A DNA stretch of 56,266 nucleotides. Source: Labilithrix sp. Its GTDB lineage: Bacteria; Myxococcota_A; Polyangia; Polyangiales; Polyangiaceae. The DNA is taken from assembly GCA_028287065.1 (NCBI GenBank), contig JAQBQJ010000174.1, positions 1-56,266 of the forward strand, given 5' to 3'. The position numbers and the translations under genes are program-made. Positions 1 through 8,436 of the stretch are shown here, in pieces; within the stretch, counting starts at the first letter, position 1; the number at the start of each line of letters is the position of its first letter. The notes beneath the pieces are model-generated. The model had not been told where the DNA came from and did not search any database. It worked only from the letters and a program-made list of their open reading frames with translations.

Positions 1-9
1 AAATTCTGA

Positions 10-40
10 TTCCTGTTCCTGTTCCTGTTCCTGTTCCCTG
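10..40. repeat. (TTCCTG)4 hexanucleotide repeat
   Basis: Four perfect TTCCTG units (10-33) followed by a TTCCCTG variant lie between the window edge and the stop codon of the SbcC-like gene. The same hexamer repeats five times inside a kinase gene at 43135-43164. No gene is visible in these first 63 bases. Confidence 0.9.
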
Positions 41-63
41 TTCTCTTCTGACGTGACCCGTCG

Positions 64-3000
64 CTAGACGGTCGCAGTCGCGACGGGGCCTGTGGCCGAC
101 GCGCTCGACAGCTCGTGCACCGTCAGCGACGCTGCCGGCACCGCCGACCGGGCCAGGTCGACGACGCGCGCATGGTGCGTGAAGAAGAGGACCTGCATGC
201 GCGTTGCGACCTCCGCGATGACTTGCAGCGCAGCGCCGGAGCGTTCGTCGTCGAACTGGATCAGCACGTCGTCGAGGACGAGCGGCATCGGCTCGGCCAG
301 ATCCGCGTAGCGAAGCAGGCTCGCCAGACGCAGGCTCAGATACAGCTGATCGCGCGTGCCCTCGCTCAGGCCGTCGACGTCGACTTCGACGTTGCCCTCG
401 CGCACGCACTTGATCACGACCCTGTCCTTGTCGTTGAAGCCCGCGCGCACGCCGGCAAAGCTCCCGAGCGTGAGACGCGCGAAGAGCTGCGACGCCTTCG
501 TGAGCATCGGGCCCTGGTTCTCCTCGCGATAGCGCTCGATCTCGCGTGCGAGGATCAGGCTGCCGACCCGCGCACGCACGAAGCGCTCGACGTTGGAGCG
601 AATGCGCTCGAGCGCCTCTTGCGCCTGCGCCGCCTGCTCCGCGGCGCCGGTGTCGGCACGCATCTGCTCCAGACCGAGCTCGTTGCGCGCGATCGAGTGC
701 GTCTCCTTCGTGAGCTCGTCGTCGAGCTCGACGAGCCGCGCGTCCGCGTCTTCGAGCGCCCGCGCGGCGGCGTCGGCATCGGCGACGAGCGCTGCGACGT
801 CATCGGGGACCACGCCCGCGCTTCCGTCGTCGAGCTCCGCGAGATGGGCAACGGCGTCGTCGAGCGCGCTCTCGGCCGCGACGGCCTTCTCCCTCCGCGC
901 GCCGAGCTGCGCGACGATCTCGCGTGCTTCGAGGCCGCTCAGATCCGGCGCGAGCTCCGCAGCCGCGCGCGCCGCCTCTTCCTCGAGCTCGCGCGTCTCG
1001 GCGCCCGCGGCGGCCGCGCGCGATTCGACGTCGGCGCGCTGATCCTCGAGCGCGAACAGCTCGCGCAGCGCGTCCAGCGCGCGCGTGACCTCGTCGGCGT
1101 CCGCGTCGTCCGAGATCCCGAGCGGCGACACGAGCTCGGACAGCTTCGCGCGTGCCTCGCCGAGCGCGGCTTCGTCGCGCGTCGCCACCGCCCGTCGCTC
1201 CTCGATCTTCGCCTCGAGCGCTGCGATCGCCCGCGCAGCCTCGGCCGCGGCGCGCTGTGCCCCTTCGACGCGTGCGAGCAACGTCGAAGCGACGTCGAGC
1301 ACCCCGACCAGCGTCGCGCTCGTGCTCGCGGTCGTGCTCGGATCGACGCCCGCGACGGCGACGAGCAGCTCCTCGCGCGCCTTCTCCATCGTGCGCGCGC
1401 TCTCCGCGGCATCGAGCTCCGCCTCGCGGACGGCCGCGAACGCCTCGACGATCTGCGCGTGCTTCGCCGCCCACGCGCGCATCTCGGCGAGCCCGAGGCG
1501 TCGCTCGACGACCACACCGATCGCGGCTTTCCACAGCGCGACGTGCTCGTCGTCGATCGCGGCGCGCTCGCTCGCGGCGGTCTCGCGCTCACGGGTGGCA
1601 TGCGCGCGCTGCTGCACGAGCGTCGCGTGCTGCGCCCGCAACCTCGCGAGTGTCGTGACGCGGTCGGCCTCGACGATCATCCGATCGGCGAGCACGTCCG
1701 CGTCGCGAACGGCGCGCTCGAACGCGGACGTGAGCGCGAGCGACGGCGCTGCCCCCGCATCGCGCACGCGCGCCCAGGCCTCGTCGCGAGCGTCGCGCGC
1801 GGCGCGAAGCTCGGCGGCGGTCGGAGGCGCGAAGTCACCCGTCGCCTCGGCGACGTCCTGCTCGGTCTTGGCGAGGTGCGCCTCGAGCTCGGCGAGCTTG
1901 TCGCTCCTCTTCGAGAGCAGTCGCTCGGCCGCAGCCGCGCGCGCAGCGAGCTCGTCGAGAACCGCCTCGGAAGGAGGCCGCAGCGTGACGAACGCTTCGA
2001 TCGGACGCGTACGTGAATCGACGATGCCTGCTGCCGCAGCCTTCGCCTCGACGTCGCTCCGGCGGCGCGCGGCGCGCGTGGTCTCCGTCGCGTGGCGCGC
2101 GGCGAGATCGCCGAGCTTGCGTGCCTGCGCCACGGCGCGTTCGAGCGCGGCGAGGGCGACGGAATCCACGCGCGCGGCTTCGGGCACGTTCGCGCGCAAT
2201 CGAGCGAGCTCGCGCTCCTCGCTCGCGAGCTGCGCGCGGCAAGACTCGAGGCGCTCGCTCAGCACCGTGCGTTCGTGGAGGTGCTTCTGGATCCGCGCCT
2301 GCGTTCGCACGTCGACGCGCAGCGCCTTGGCATCGGCGGGTACGCCGGCACGACGCGCGGCCTCGGCGACGCGATCGCGAAGCCGCTCCGACGCTGCGGT
2401 GTCGTCGCGATGCGCCGTGAGAGCGCGCTCGTACGCCGTGAGCCGCGAGCAGAGCGACGCGATGCGCGCCGCGTGTCGCCCGACCTCACCGAGCTCGGCG
2501 AGCACGGCCGTCGCCTGCGCGCGCTTCCGCTCGAGCGGGATCCGCTGCTTCGCGCGCTGGATCTGCGCGCGTCTCGTCGCGAGCTCGGACCGCTGCGCCG
2601 CGAGCTCGGCGCGACGCTTGCGTCCTTCTTCGAGCGCCTTCTCCTGGACGACGAACGCCTCGGGCAGGCGCTGCGTCTCCTTGATCGACTTCGTGGCCTC
2701 GGTGAAGGCCTTCAGCGCCTCGTTGAGCGGAAGCGAGGTGCCGCGCGGCTTGTAGATCGAGTCGGCCTCTTTCTCGAGCTGCTCGAGCAGACGGCGCGCG
2801 TCGCCGCCGCCGCCCACGCTCGCATCGAAGAGACTTCCGCCGACGTCGCCGCCGCCGGCGAGGAGCGCCTTCGCGCCGAGCTGCAGCCTCCGCAGATCGA
2901 GGCCGAACGCGTTCTCGAACGTGCTCTGCGTGACGCCGCGGAGCATGCGCTGCAAGACGGCGTCGTCGATCGGCTGCCCGGCGTCGTCGAGGAGCGTCTT

Positions 3001-3267
3001 CGCTGCGCCTTTCCTGCGCACGACCCGGAGGCGCGTACCGTCGTCGCCGGCGAGCGTCGCTCCGATGCGGAGATCGGACGGCTTGTGCAGATGCGCGTCG
3101 AGCGTGTGGACGTCGATCCCGTAGAGCAGCCCGTTGATCGCGCGGAGCGTCGTGCTCTTGCCGGCCTCGTTGCGGCCGAAGACGACGTGGATGCCCGGCG
3201 CCGAGAGATCGAGATCGAGCCCGCGGAAAGGGCCGTACGCGATGAGCTGCAGCTGCGCGATGCGCAT
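64..3267 (-). CDS. SbcC/YhaN-like AAA ATPase (DNA repair)
   Basis: A 1067-aa ABC-class ATPase of the Rad50/SbcC/YhaN type, expected to work with the adjacent SbcD-like nuclease in DNA end processing. Residues 1-40 carry an N-terminal ATPase half with Walker A GRNEAGKST (31-39). The centre is long and charged with Ala/Glu/Arg heptads (coiled coil). The C-terminal half has a signature LSEGTRDQLYLSLRLA and Walker B LVLDDVLIQFDDER, followed by FFTHH. I chose the ATG at 3267 because it lies 1 nt after the stop of the SbcD-like gene and begins the conserved MRIAQLQ strand; longer in-frame extension reads as low-complexity Ser/Arg. I see no CXXC zinc hook, which favours YhaN over classical SbcC. Confidence 0.92.
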   Translation of the reverse strand: MRIAQLQLIAYGPFRGLDLDLSAPGIHVVFGRNEAGKSTTLRAINGLLYGIDVHTLDAHLHKPSDLRIGATLAGDDGTRLRVVRRKGAAKTLLDDAGQPIDDAVLQRMLRGVTQSTFENAFGLDLRRLQLGAKALLAGGGDVGGSLFDASVGGGGDARRLLEQLEKEADSIYKPRGTSLPLNEALKAFTEATKSIKETQRLPEAFVVQEKALEEGRKRRAELAAQRSELATRRAQIQRAKQRIPLERKRAQATAVLAELGEVGRHAARIASLCSRLTAYERALTAHRDDTAASERLRDRVAEAARRAGVPADAKALRVDVRTQARIQKHLHERTVLSERLESCRAQLASEERELARLRANVPEAARVDSVALAALERAVAQARKLGDLAARHATETTRAARRRSDVEAKAAAAGIVDSRTRPIEAFVTLRPPSEAVLDELAARAAAAERLLSKRSDKLAELEAHLAKTEQDVAEATGDFAPPTAAELRAARDARDEAWARVRDAGAAPSLALTSAFERAVRDADVLADRMIVEADRVTTLARLRAQHATLVQQRAHATRERETAASERAAIDDEHVALWKAAIGVVVERRLGLAEMRAWAAKHAQIVEAFAAVREAELDAAESARTMEKAREELLVAVAGVDPSTTASTSATLVGVLDVASTLLARVEGAQRAAAEAARAIAALEAKIEERRAVATRDEAALGEARAKLSELVSPLGISDDADADEVTRALDALRELFALEDQRADVESRAAAAGAETRELEEEAARAAAELAPDLSGLEAREIVAQLGARREKAVAAESALDDAVAHLAELDDGSAGVVPDDVAALVADADAAARALEDADARLVELDDELTKETHSIARNELGLEQMRADTGAAEQAAQAQEALERIRSNVERFVRARVGSLILAREIERYREENQGPMLTKASQLFARLTLGSFAGVRAGFNDKDRVVIKCVREGNVEVDVDGLSEGTRDQLYLSLRLASLLRYADLAEPMPLVLDDVLIQFDDERSGAALQVIAEVATRMQVLFFTHHARVVDLARSAVPAASLTVHELSSASATGPVATATV

Positions 3268-3268
3268 C

Positions 3269-4549
3269 TCAGCTCTGCGCTCCGTCGCGCGACGGCGACT
3301 CGAGGAGACGCGGGAGGAGCGTCTGCTCGACGTCCTCGACGATGGCGCGGAGCATCGCGACGTCCGTGAGCACGAGCGCGCCCTCGCCCTCGCGCAGCTC
3401 GGACGGGAGCTTCTTCTCGAGCTCGGCGAACGACGCGGCGAGCGCGGCGAGCTCCGCGGGGTCGTCCTTGATCGTCGCGAGACGGCGCGCGAGATGACCG
3501 ACGGCGCCGGCGTCCTCGCGGACGACGGCGAGATCGAAGGTCGCGCGGGTCTGCACGAGGATCTTCTCGAGCCACACGCCGTCGCCGAGCGCGTCGTTCG
3601 CGGCGGCACGGAGCTGCGCGACGAAGTAGTCGGCGTCGTTGCGGAGCGCGCCGCTCGCGCGCGTGGTCCCGGTCACGATCACGCGCGCCGCCAGCAGCCG
3701 ATCGGGGCACGCGGCGCCGCGCTTCTGGAGCGCATCACGCGCGCGGTCCACGACCTCGATCGCGTCGGATGCGCCGGTCGCGTCGACGATCACCTGCTCC
3801 CATCGCACGACGTCGAGCGCGCGATGCTCGACCGACGCGACGGTGCCGCCCTCGACGGTGACGAGGCTCGCGCCCTTCGGTCCGGTCTCCTTCGCGTGAC
3901 GGCCCTGGAGGTTCCCGGGAAAGACGATCCACGGATCCTCGCTGAGCACCTCGCGTGCGTGCACGTGGCCGAGAGCCCAGTAATCGTAGCCTTTCGCGCG
4001 CATCGTCTCGAGCGACGTCGGCGCGTAGCGATCGTGCCCCTCGCGGCCCTCGACGCACGTGTGGAGGAGCCCGACGTTGAACGCGCCGCGGACGGCGTCC
4101 GGGTAACGTGCCGCGAGATCGTCCGTCGTCGCCTTCTGCGGAAAGCTCTGGCCGTGGATCACCGTGTCCGCCGCGGCGATCTCGAACGTCTCGGCCTTCT
4201 TCGACGACAGCTCGTGGACGTTGTCGGGCAAGCGCAGGCTGAGGCTCTTCGTGATCGCGCTCATCGCGTCGTGATTGCCGCGCACGATCACGACGGGGAT
4301 GTTCGCCTCGCGCAGGCGCGTCATCTGCGTCGCGAAGAAGAGGCCTGTCGAGAAGTCCTTCCAGCTCCCGTCGAACACGTCGCCGGCGAGCAGCAGGAAC
4401 GCGGCGCGCTCGTCGATGCAGAGCGCGACGAGGTTCTCGAGCGCACGGCGCGTGGCGGCACGGAGACGAGCGGCTGGTGCGCCCTCGTACCGGTCGAGCC
4501 CGCGCAGAGGGCTGTCGATGTGGAGATCGGCAGCGTGAACGAACTTCAC
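3269..4549 (-). CDS. SbcD/YhaO-like metallophosphoesterase
   Basis: A 426-aa calcineurin-like phosphoesterase resembling the Mre11/SbcD/YhaO nucleases. Metal-binding motifs are visible in order: ADLHID (D8, H10), GDVFD (D57), GNHD (92-95) and later LLHTC and GHVH. The GTG start at 4549 overlaps the QueA-like stop by 4 nt (GTGA), and the stop is 1 nt from the ATPase ATG. The nuclease and ATPase are therefore almost certainly co-translated, as expected for an Mre11-Rad50-like complex acting on DNA ends. Confidence 0.92.
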   Translation of the reverse strand: MKFVHAADLHIDSPLRGLDRYEGAPAARLRAATRRALENLVALCIDERAAFLLLAGDVFDGSWKDFSTGLFFATQMTRLREANIPVVIVRGNHDAMSAITKSLSLRLPDNVHELSSKKAETFEIAAADTVIHGQSFPQKATTDDLAARYPDAVRGAFNVGLLHTCVEGREGHDRYAPTSLETMRAKGYDYWALGHVHAREVLSEDPWIVFPGNLQGRHAKETGPKGASLVTVEGGTVASVEHRALDVVRWEQVIVDATGASDAIEVVDRARDALQKRGAACPDRLLAARVIVTGTTRASGALRNDADYFVAQLRAAANDALGDGVWLEKILVQTRATFDLAVVREDAGAVGHLARRLATIKDDPAELAALAASFAELEKKLPSELREGEGALVLTDVAMLRAIVEDVEQTLLPRLLESPSRDGAQS

Positions 4550-5679
4550 GCCGCGACTGTAGCAGACGCGGCGCACGTCGCAGATGCGCATCCGGCGTGC
4601 TCGCGCTCGCGCGCGACGGTGGACGTCGCAGGTTTTCCCCAGACGAGCCACGCGTCGCCGAGCTCGTGACCGAGGAGCCCGGTCGCCTCCGAGGTCGCGA
4701 GCGCGTCGTCGAGCACCGCGCGCTCGGCAAACGAACCGAGGAGCGTGAAGTGCGTGGTGTCCGACTCGTGGACACCGGTGAGGATCCCGTCGACGAGTGC
4801 GCGCGCCGTGGTGGGACCGAGCAACAGATCGGTGACTCCGCACGCGGCATGGAGGGGTCCGTTGCCCGCCACACGCGCCGCCGACTCGAGCGCGCGCGCG
4901 ACGCTCGTGCCGACGGCGAGGACGCGCCCCCCCCGTGCCTTCGCCCGGAGCACCGCGCGGACGGCCCCCTCCTCTACCTCGAAGCGCTCGGGGAGCGGAA
5001 GACGCCCGTCGATCTCGGGGTCGCCCGTCGCAGACAGCCCGGCGGCATGCGTGACGAACGCCACGTCGACGCCGCGCTTCCGCAACGCGAGCAGCGTCTC
5101 GATGCGAACGGCACGCCCTGCCGAGGGCATCTCGACGGCCCACGGCCGAGCCGCCCAGACGTTCTGCACGTCCCAGAGGGCGAGCGGCGCAGGCACGTGT
5201 GCATACTGCACGGGTCTTCCCGCCCGGTAGAGCGCAGCCCAGATCGATGCGCCGTGGGCATCCGGCTCTCCGGCGAGCTCGAGCTCGATGCGAACGAGCC
5301 GGCGCGAGAACGACGCGACGGCCAGCACGCGCGCGACGAGCTCGTCACCCACGCGCAATCGATCGCCGGCGACCACGCGCGGAGGCGGCGGGCGGTCCTC
5401 GGTGCGCGTGCGATGGTCCCCTTCGCCGAGCAGCGCCGCCGTGAAGCGCAGGCTGCCGTCGAGCGCGCCCGCCAGCCGGATCTCGAGGGCCTCCCCCGAA
5501 GCGCTCCGCGCCTGGAGCGACGCCGGAAGCGTCGCGGCGTCGTTCACGACGACGACATCGCCGGGGTCGAGGAGCTCGGGAAGTGTGCCGGCGCTCACGA
5601 TCCGAGACGTCGGCCGCTCGGCATCGACGACGAGGATGCGGATGTCGCGTGCGGCGCGTGGCTCGGTCGCGGACTTCAT
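4546..5679 (-). CDS. QueA-like tRNA ribosyltransferase-isomerase paralogue
   Basis: A 377-aa protein of the S-adenosylmethionine:tRNA ribosyltransferase-isomerase (QueA) family, which makes epoxyqueuosine in tRNA. Recognisable segments are VVVVNDAATLPASL (usually NDTRV.PARL), ALRKRGVDVAFVTH and ARGGRVLAVGTSVARALESA. The hallmark PTAGLHF is PSAGRAV here, and the LHVGxGTF segment is also altered, so the enzyme may be a divergent paralogue with a different substrate. No tgt is nearby. Its ATG overlaps the upstream SDR stop by 1 nt (TGATG) and its stop overlaps the next gene by 4 nt, placing it mid-operon. Confidence 0.8.
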   Translation of the reverse strand: MKSATEPRAARDIRILVVDAERPTSRIVSAGTLPELLDPGDVVVVNDAATLPASLQARSASGEALEIRLAGALDGSLRFTAALLGEGDHRTRTEDRPPPPRVVAGDRLRVGDELVARVLAVASFSRRLVRIELELAGEPDAHGASIWAALYRAGRPVQYAHVPAPLALWDVQNVWAARPWAVEMPSAGRAVRIETLLALRKRGVDVAFVTHAAGLSATGDPEIDGRLPLPERFEVEEGAVRAVLRAKARGGRVLAVGTSVARALESAARVAGNGPLHAACGVTDLLLGPTTARALVDGILTGVHESDTTHFTLLGSFAERAVLDDALATSEATGLLGHELGDAWLVWGKPATSTVAREREHAGCASATCAASATVAA

Positions 5680-6419
5680 CAGGAGCCTCCCGGCACGTCG
5701 GACGCGGCGACGCGCGAGCCGTTCGGGAACGTGTCCGCCGTGCGGATCAACGTCACGAGCCGCGCGGCGACGTCCGCCGGGCGTGCGAGCGTCGTGCGAT
5801 CGGCGTCGGGCATCGCGTCGGCGTGCATCTTCGTGTCCATCTCGCCGGGATCGACGGCGAGGAAACGCACCGGGTCGAGCTCGGCGGCGAGCGAGCGCGC
5901 GAGGTGATCCTGCGCGGCCTTCGAGATCCCGTACGCGCCCCACCCCGCATACGCGCTCACCGCGGCGTCGGAGCTGACGAACAGCACGAGCCCTCGCTCC
6001 CGGAGCACCATCGGTCCGGCGAGCGCCTTCGTCAGGCGGAACGGCCCGACGAGGTTGACCGCGAGCACGCGCTCGAGATCTTCGCACTCGGTATCCAGCA
6101 AGAGCGGCATCGGCACTGGTCCGAGGGTGCTCGCAGCATGCACGACGACGTCGATGTCGCCGGCGAGCGCCGCCGCCGCTCCCGAGATCCGATGCACCGC
6201 CTCCTTGTCGCCCACGTCGAACGCGAGGCCGTGCGCTTCCCCTCCAAGGCCGCTCGTCGCCGCGTCGTCGCGAACGACCCTCACCGCCCCATCGAGGTCA
6301 CGCGTGTTCCGCGCGACCATCACGACCTTGGCGCCTTCACGCGCGAGCTCTCGCGAGAGCTCGAGCCCGAGCCCTCGGCTCGCACCGGTCACCAGCACGC
6401 CTGCGTTTCGAATGTTCAT
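5679..6419 (-). CDS. short-chain dehydrogenase/reductase
   Basis: A 246-aa classical SDR oxidoreductase, NAD(P)-dependent, substrate unknown. It has TGASRGLG (11-18) for the cofactor, N122, S150 and the catalytic YGISK (Y163, K167). I chose the ATG at 6419 because a GGAGG lies just upstream; an in-frame ATG at 6431 would add MEAG. It is the first gene of the four-gene minus-strand operon and is divergent from the XRE-cupin regulator, which may control it. Confidence 0.92.
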   Translation of the reverse strand: MNIRNAGVLVTGASRGLGLELSRELAREGAKVVMVARNTRDLDGAVRVVRDDAATSGLGGEAHGLAFDVGDKEAVHRISGAAAALAGDIDVVVHAASTLGPVPMPLLLDTECEDLERVLAVNLVGPFRLTKALAGPMVLRERGLVLFVSSDAAVSAYAGWGAYGISKAAQDHLARSLAAELDPVRFLAVDPGEMDTKMHADAMPDADRTTLARPADVAARLVTLIRTADTFPNGSRVAASDVPGGS

Positions 6420-6462
6420 GCCCGCCTCCATGAGACGAGCATGCGCTTTCCCTCTCGTAAGA

Positions 6463-6485
6463 TGGCATTCGTGCCAATGTATTGG
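6463..6485. promoter_or_regulatory. overlapping inverted repeats, candidate operator
   Basis: Two adjoining inverted repeats lie in the divergent spacer between the SDR operon and the XRE-cupin gene: TGGCA-TTCG-TGCCA (6463-6476) and CCAAT-GT-ATTGG (6474-6485). XRE-cupin regulators often bind such short dyads near their own promoters; assignment to this regulator is inference. Confidence 0.45.
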
Positions 6486-6505
6486 AGGAGTGCTACCTCG
6501 TTGTC

Positions 6506-7054
6506 ATGGACGACGTAGCCACGCGGCTCGGCAGGAACATGCGGAGCCTCCGCGAAGGCCGCGGGCTGACCCAGGCGCAGATGGCCAAGACGGCGAATCT
6601 CCCGCGCGCGACGTGGGCGAACCTCGAGTCCGGCACGGCGAACCCCACGCTGGCGGTGCTCGATCGTGTCGCGACGGCATTCCAGGTGACGATCGAGGAG
6701 CTCATCGCCGGACCGCGCTCCGAGGCTCGGCACTATCCGAAGGACACGCTCCCGGTGAAGTCACGGGGCGCGGTCGCGATCCGGAAGCTCCTGCCCGATC
6801 CGATACCGGGCATGGAGCTCGATCGGCTCGAGCTGCCGCCCTACGCGAAGATGACCGGCATCCCGCACACGCCGGGCACGCGCGAATACCTCACGTGCGA
6901 GTCCGGGGAGATCGTCCTCATCGCGTCGGGCGAGGAGTATCGGCTGGCGGCCGGCGACGTCGTCGCGTTCCGCGGCGATCAGCGCCACTCGTACAAGAAC
7001 GCGGGCGGCCGCACGGCCGTCGCGTACAGCGTCGTCGTGATCGCGCGGCGGTAG
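6506..7054 (+). CDS. XRE-family regulator with cupin domain
   Basis: A 182-aa two-domain transcription factor. Residues about 6-60 form a helix-turn-helix of the XRE/HTH_3 type (LTQAQMAKTANLPRATW). The C-terminal half is a cupin barrel (SGEIVLIASGEEYRLAAGDVV, GDQRHSY) that typically binds a small-molecule effector. I favour the ATG at 6506; an in-frame TTG at 6482 would add 8 residues and would overlap the candidate operator. It is divergent from the SDR-QueA-SbcD-SbcC operon, so self-regulation or control of that operon is plausible. Confidence 0.9.
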   Translation: MDDVATRLGRNMRSLREGRGLTQAQMAKTANLPRATWANLESGTANPTLAVLDRVATAFQVTIEELIAGPRSEARHYPKDTLPVKSRGAVAIRKLLPDPIPGMELDRLELPPYAKMTGIPHTPGTREYLTCESGEIVLIASGEEYRLAAGDVVAFRGDQRHSYKNAGGRTAVAYSVVVIARR

Positions 7055-7066
7055 AGGCGCGCTCCG

Positions 7067-7420
7067 CTACGACGCGCGGCGCGACGTCGTGCGGCGGTCA
7101 CGCGTGAACGCGGCGGTCAGCTTCTCCGCGAGCTCGTCGATCTCGCCCGGACCACCTCGGCGATCGGTCCCGCGACGGTTGCCGAAGGCCATGCGCAGCT
7201 CGGCGACGCTGCGCGACTTCCAGCCGGACCGCCGGTGCATCAGCTCGTGCGATCCGCAGAGCGAGATGCACGGCTCGTCGGCGAGGTCGACCTCGACGAG
7301 ACCGCGCGCATCGGACATGCCGCAGACCGCGCACGGTCCCGTCGCCGCGCTCGACACCGTCGCGCGCGGGTGGTCCGCCTCGTTGCTCGTCGTCGCACGC
7401 CCACGCTGCTTCCGCATCAT
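7067..7420 (-). CDS. small Cys/His-rich protein of unknown function
   Basis: A 117-aa protein with a central putative metal site: CAVCG at about residue 30, then CISLCGSHELMHRR about 22 residues later. The pattern CxxC-x(n)-CxxxC plus nearby His resembles a treble-clef or HNH-like zinc knuckle, but I do not recognise the family. The C-terminus is Arg-rich. It is divergent from the epimerase (74-bp spacer) and converges on the XRE-cupin gene with a 12-bp gap. The codon pattern supports a real gene; function is open. Confidence 0.65.
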   Translation of the reverse strand: MMRKQRGRATTSNEADHPRATVSSAATGPCAVCGMSDARGLVEVDLADEPCISLCGSHELMHRRSGWKSRSVAELRMAFGNRRGTDRRGGPGEIDELAEKLTAAFTRDRRTTSRRAS

Positions 7421-7494
7421 GGCCTCGAAAATCGCCGAGCCCGCCGGCTCGGGCCAACTTTCCGTCGCAACGGCGCCGGTGTATACCCCTCGTC

Positions 7495-8436
7495 ATGGCT
7501 ACTCACCTCGTGACGGGCGGCGCTGGGTTCATCGGGTCCTCGATCGCCGAGGCGCTCCTCGCGAAGGGCGAGCGCGTCCGGATCCTCGACAACTTCTCGA
7601 CCGGCCGCCGGAGCAACCTCGAGTCCTTGAAGGGCCAGGTCGAGGTCATCGAGGGCTCGGTCACCGACCCCGAGGTCGTGAAGCGCGCGATGAGCGGCGC
7701 CGAGGTGGTGTTCCACGAGGCGGCGATCCCGTCGGTCGCGCGCTCGGTCGAGAACCCGGTCGAGTCGATGGAGGCCGGTGTCATGGGAACGACCGTCCTG
7801 CTCGAGAGCGCACGGCAAGCGAGGGTCCGTCGCGTGATCTTCGCCGCGAGCTCGGCGGCCTACGGCGACACGCCCACGCTCCCGAAGGTCGAGACGATGA
7901 CGCCGGCGCCGCTCTCGCCGTATGCGGTCTCGAAGCTGACGTGCGAGCACCTCATGTCGGTGTTCTCGCGCCTCCACAAGATGGAGACGCTGAGCCTGCG
8001 TTACTTCAACGTGTTCGGTCCGCGGCAGGATCCGACGAGCGAGTACGCCGCCGTCATCCCGAACTTCGTCACGGCCGCGCTGAAGCACACGCGTCCCGTC
8101 GTTTTCGGTGACGGCGAGCAGACGCGCGATTTCTGCTTCATCGACAACACGGTCGGCGCGAACCTCCTCGCCGCCTCGACGCCGAACAAGCTCTCCGGCG
8201 AGGTCGTGAACATCGCGTGCGGCGAGCGCATCTCGCTGAACAAGCTGCTCTCGCTGATCAGCGAAGAGTCCGGCTTCAAGCTCGAGCCCGAGTACAAGCC
8301 CGGTCGCGCCGGCGACGTCCGCGATTCGCTCGCGTCGATCGATCGCGCGCGCGCGCTGATCGGCTACGAGCCGAAGGTCGACGCTCGCGAGGGCCTGCGC
8401 CGCACCATCGCCGCCTTCAAGGCGATGTACGCGTGA
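7495..8436 (+). CDS. NAD-dependent sugar-nucleotide epimerase/dehydratase
   Basis: A 313-aa extended SDR of the UDP-glucose/UDP-GlcNAc 4-epimerase group, acting in the cytosol on nucleotide sugars for surface polysaccharide. It has TGGAGFIG (7-14), the catalytic YAVSK (Y143, K147), FNVFGPRQDP and the C-terminal RAGDVRDSLASI typical of these epimerases. A TATACC hexamer lies 7 nt before the ATG, consistent with a leaderless mRNA. Its 3' end overlaps the convergent AgmX-like gene by 20 bp. Confidence 0.92.
   Translation: MATHLVTGGAGFIGSSIAEALLAKGERVRILDNFSTGRRSNLESLKGQVEVIEGSVTDPEVVKRAMSGAEVVFHEAAIPSVARSVENPVESMEAGVMGTTVLLESARQARVRRVIFAASSAAYGDTPTLPKVETMTPAPLSPYAVSKLTCEHLMSVFSRLHKMETLSLRYFNVFGPRQDPTSEYAAVIPNFVTAALKHTRPVVFGDGEQTRDFCFIDNTVGANLLAASTPNKLSGEVVNIACGERISLNKLLSLISEESGFKLEPEYKPGRAGDVRDSLASIDRARALIGYEPKVDAREGLRRTIAAFKAMYA

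Noticed and set aside
3268..3609. N-terminal extension of the SbcC-like ATPase
   Set aside because: The added residues are Ser/Arg-rich and overlap the SbcD-like gene; the ATG at 3267 fits the operon spacing.
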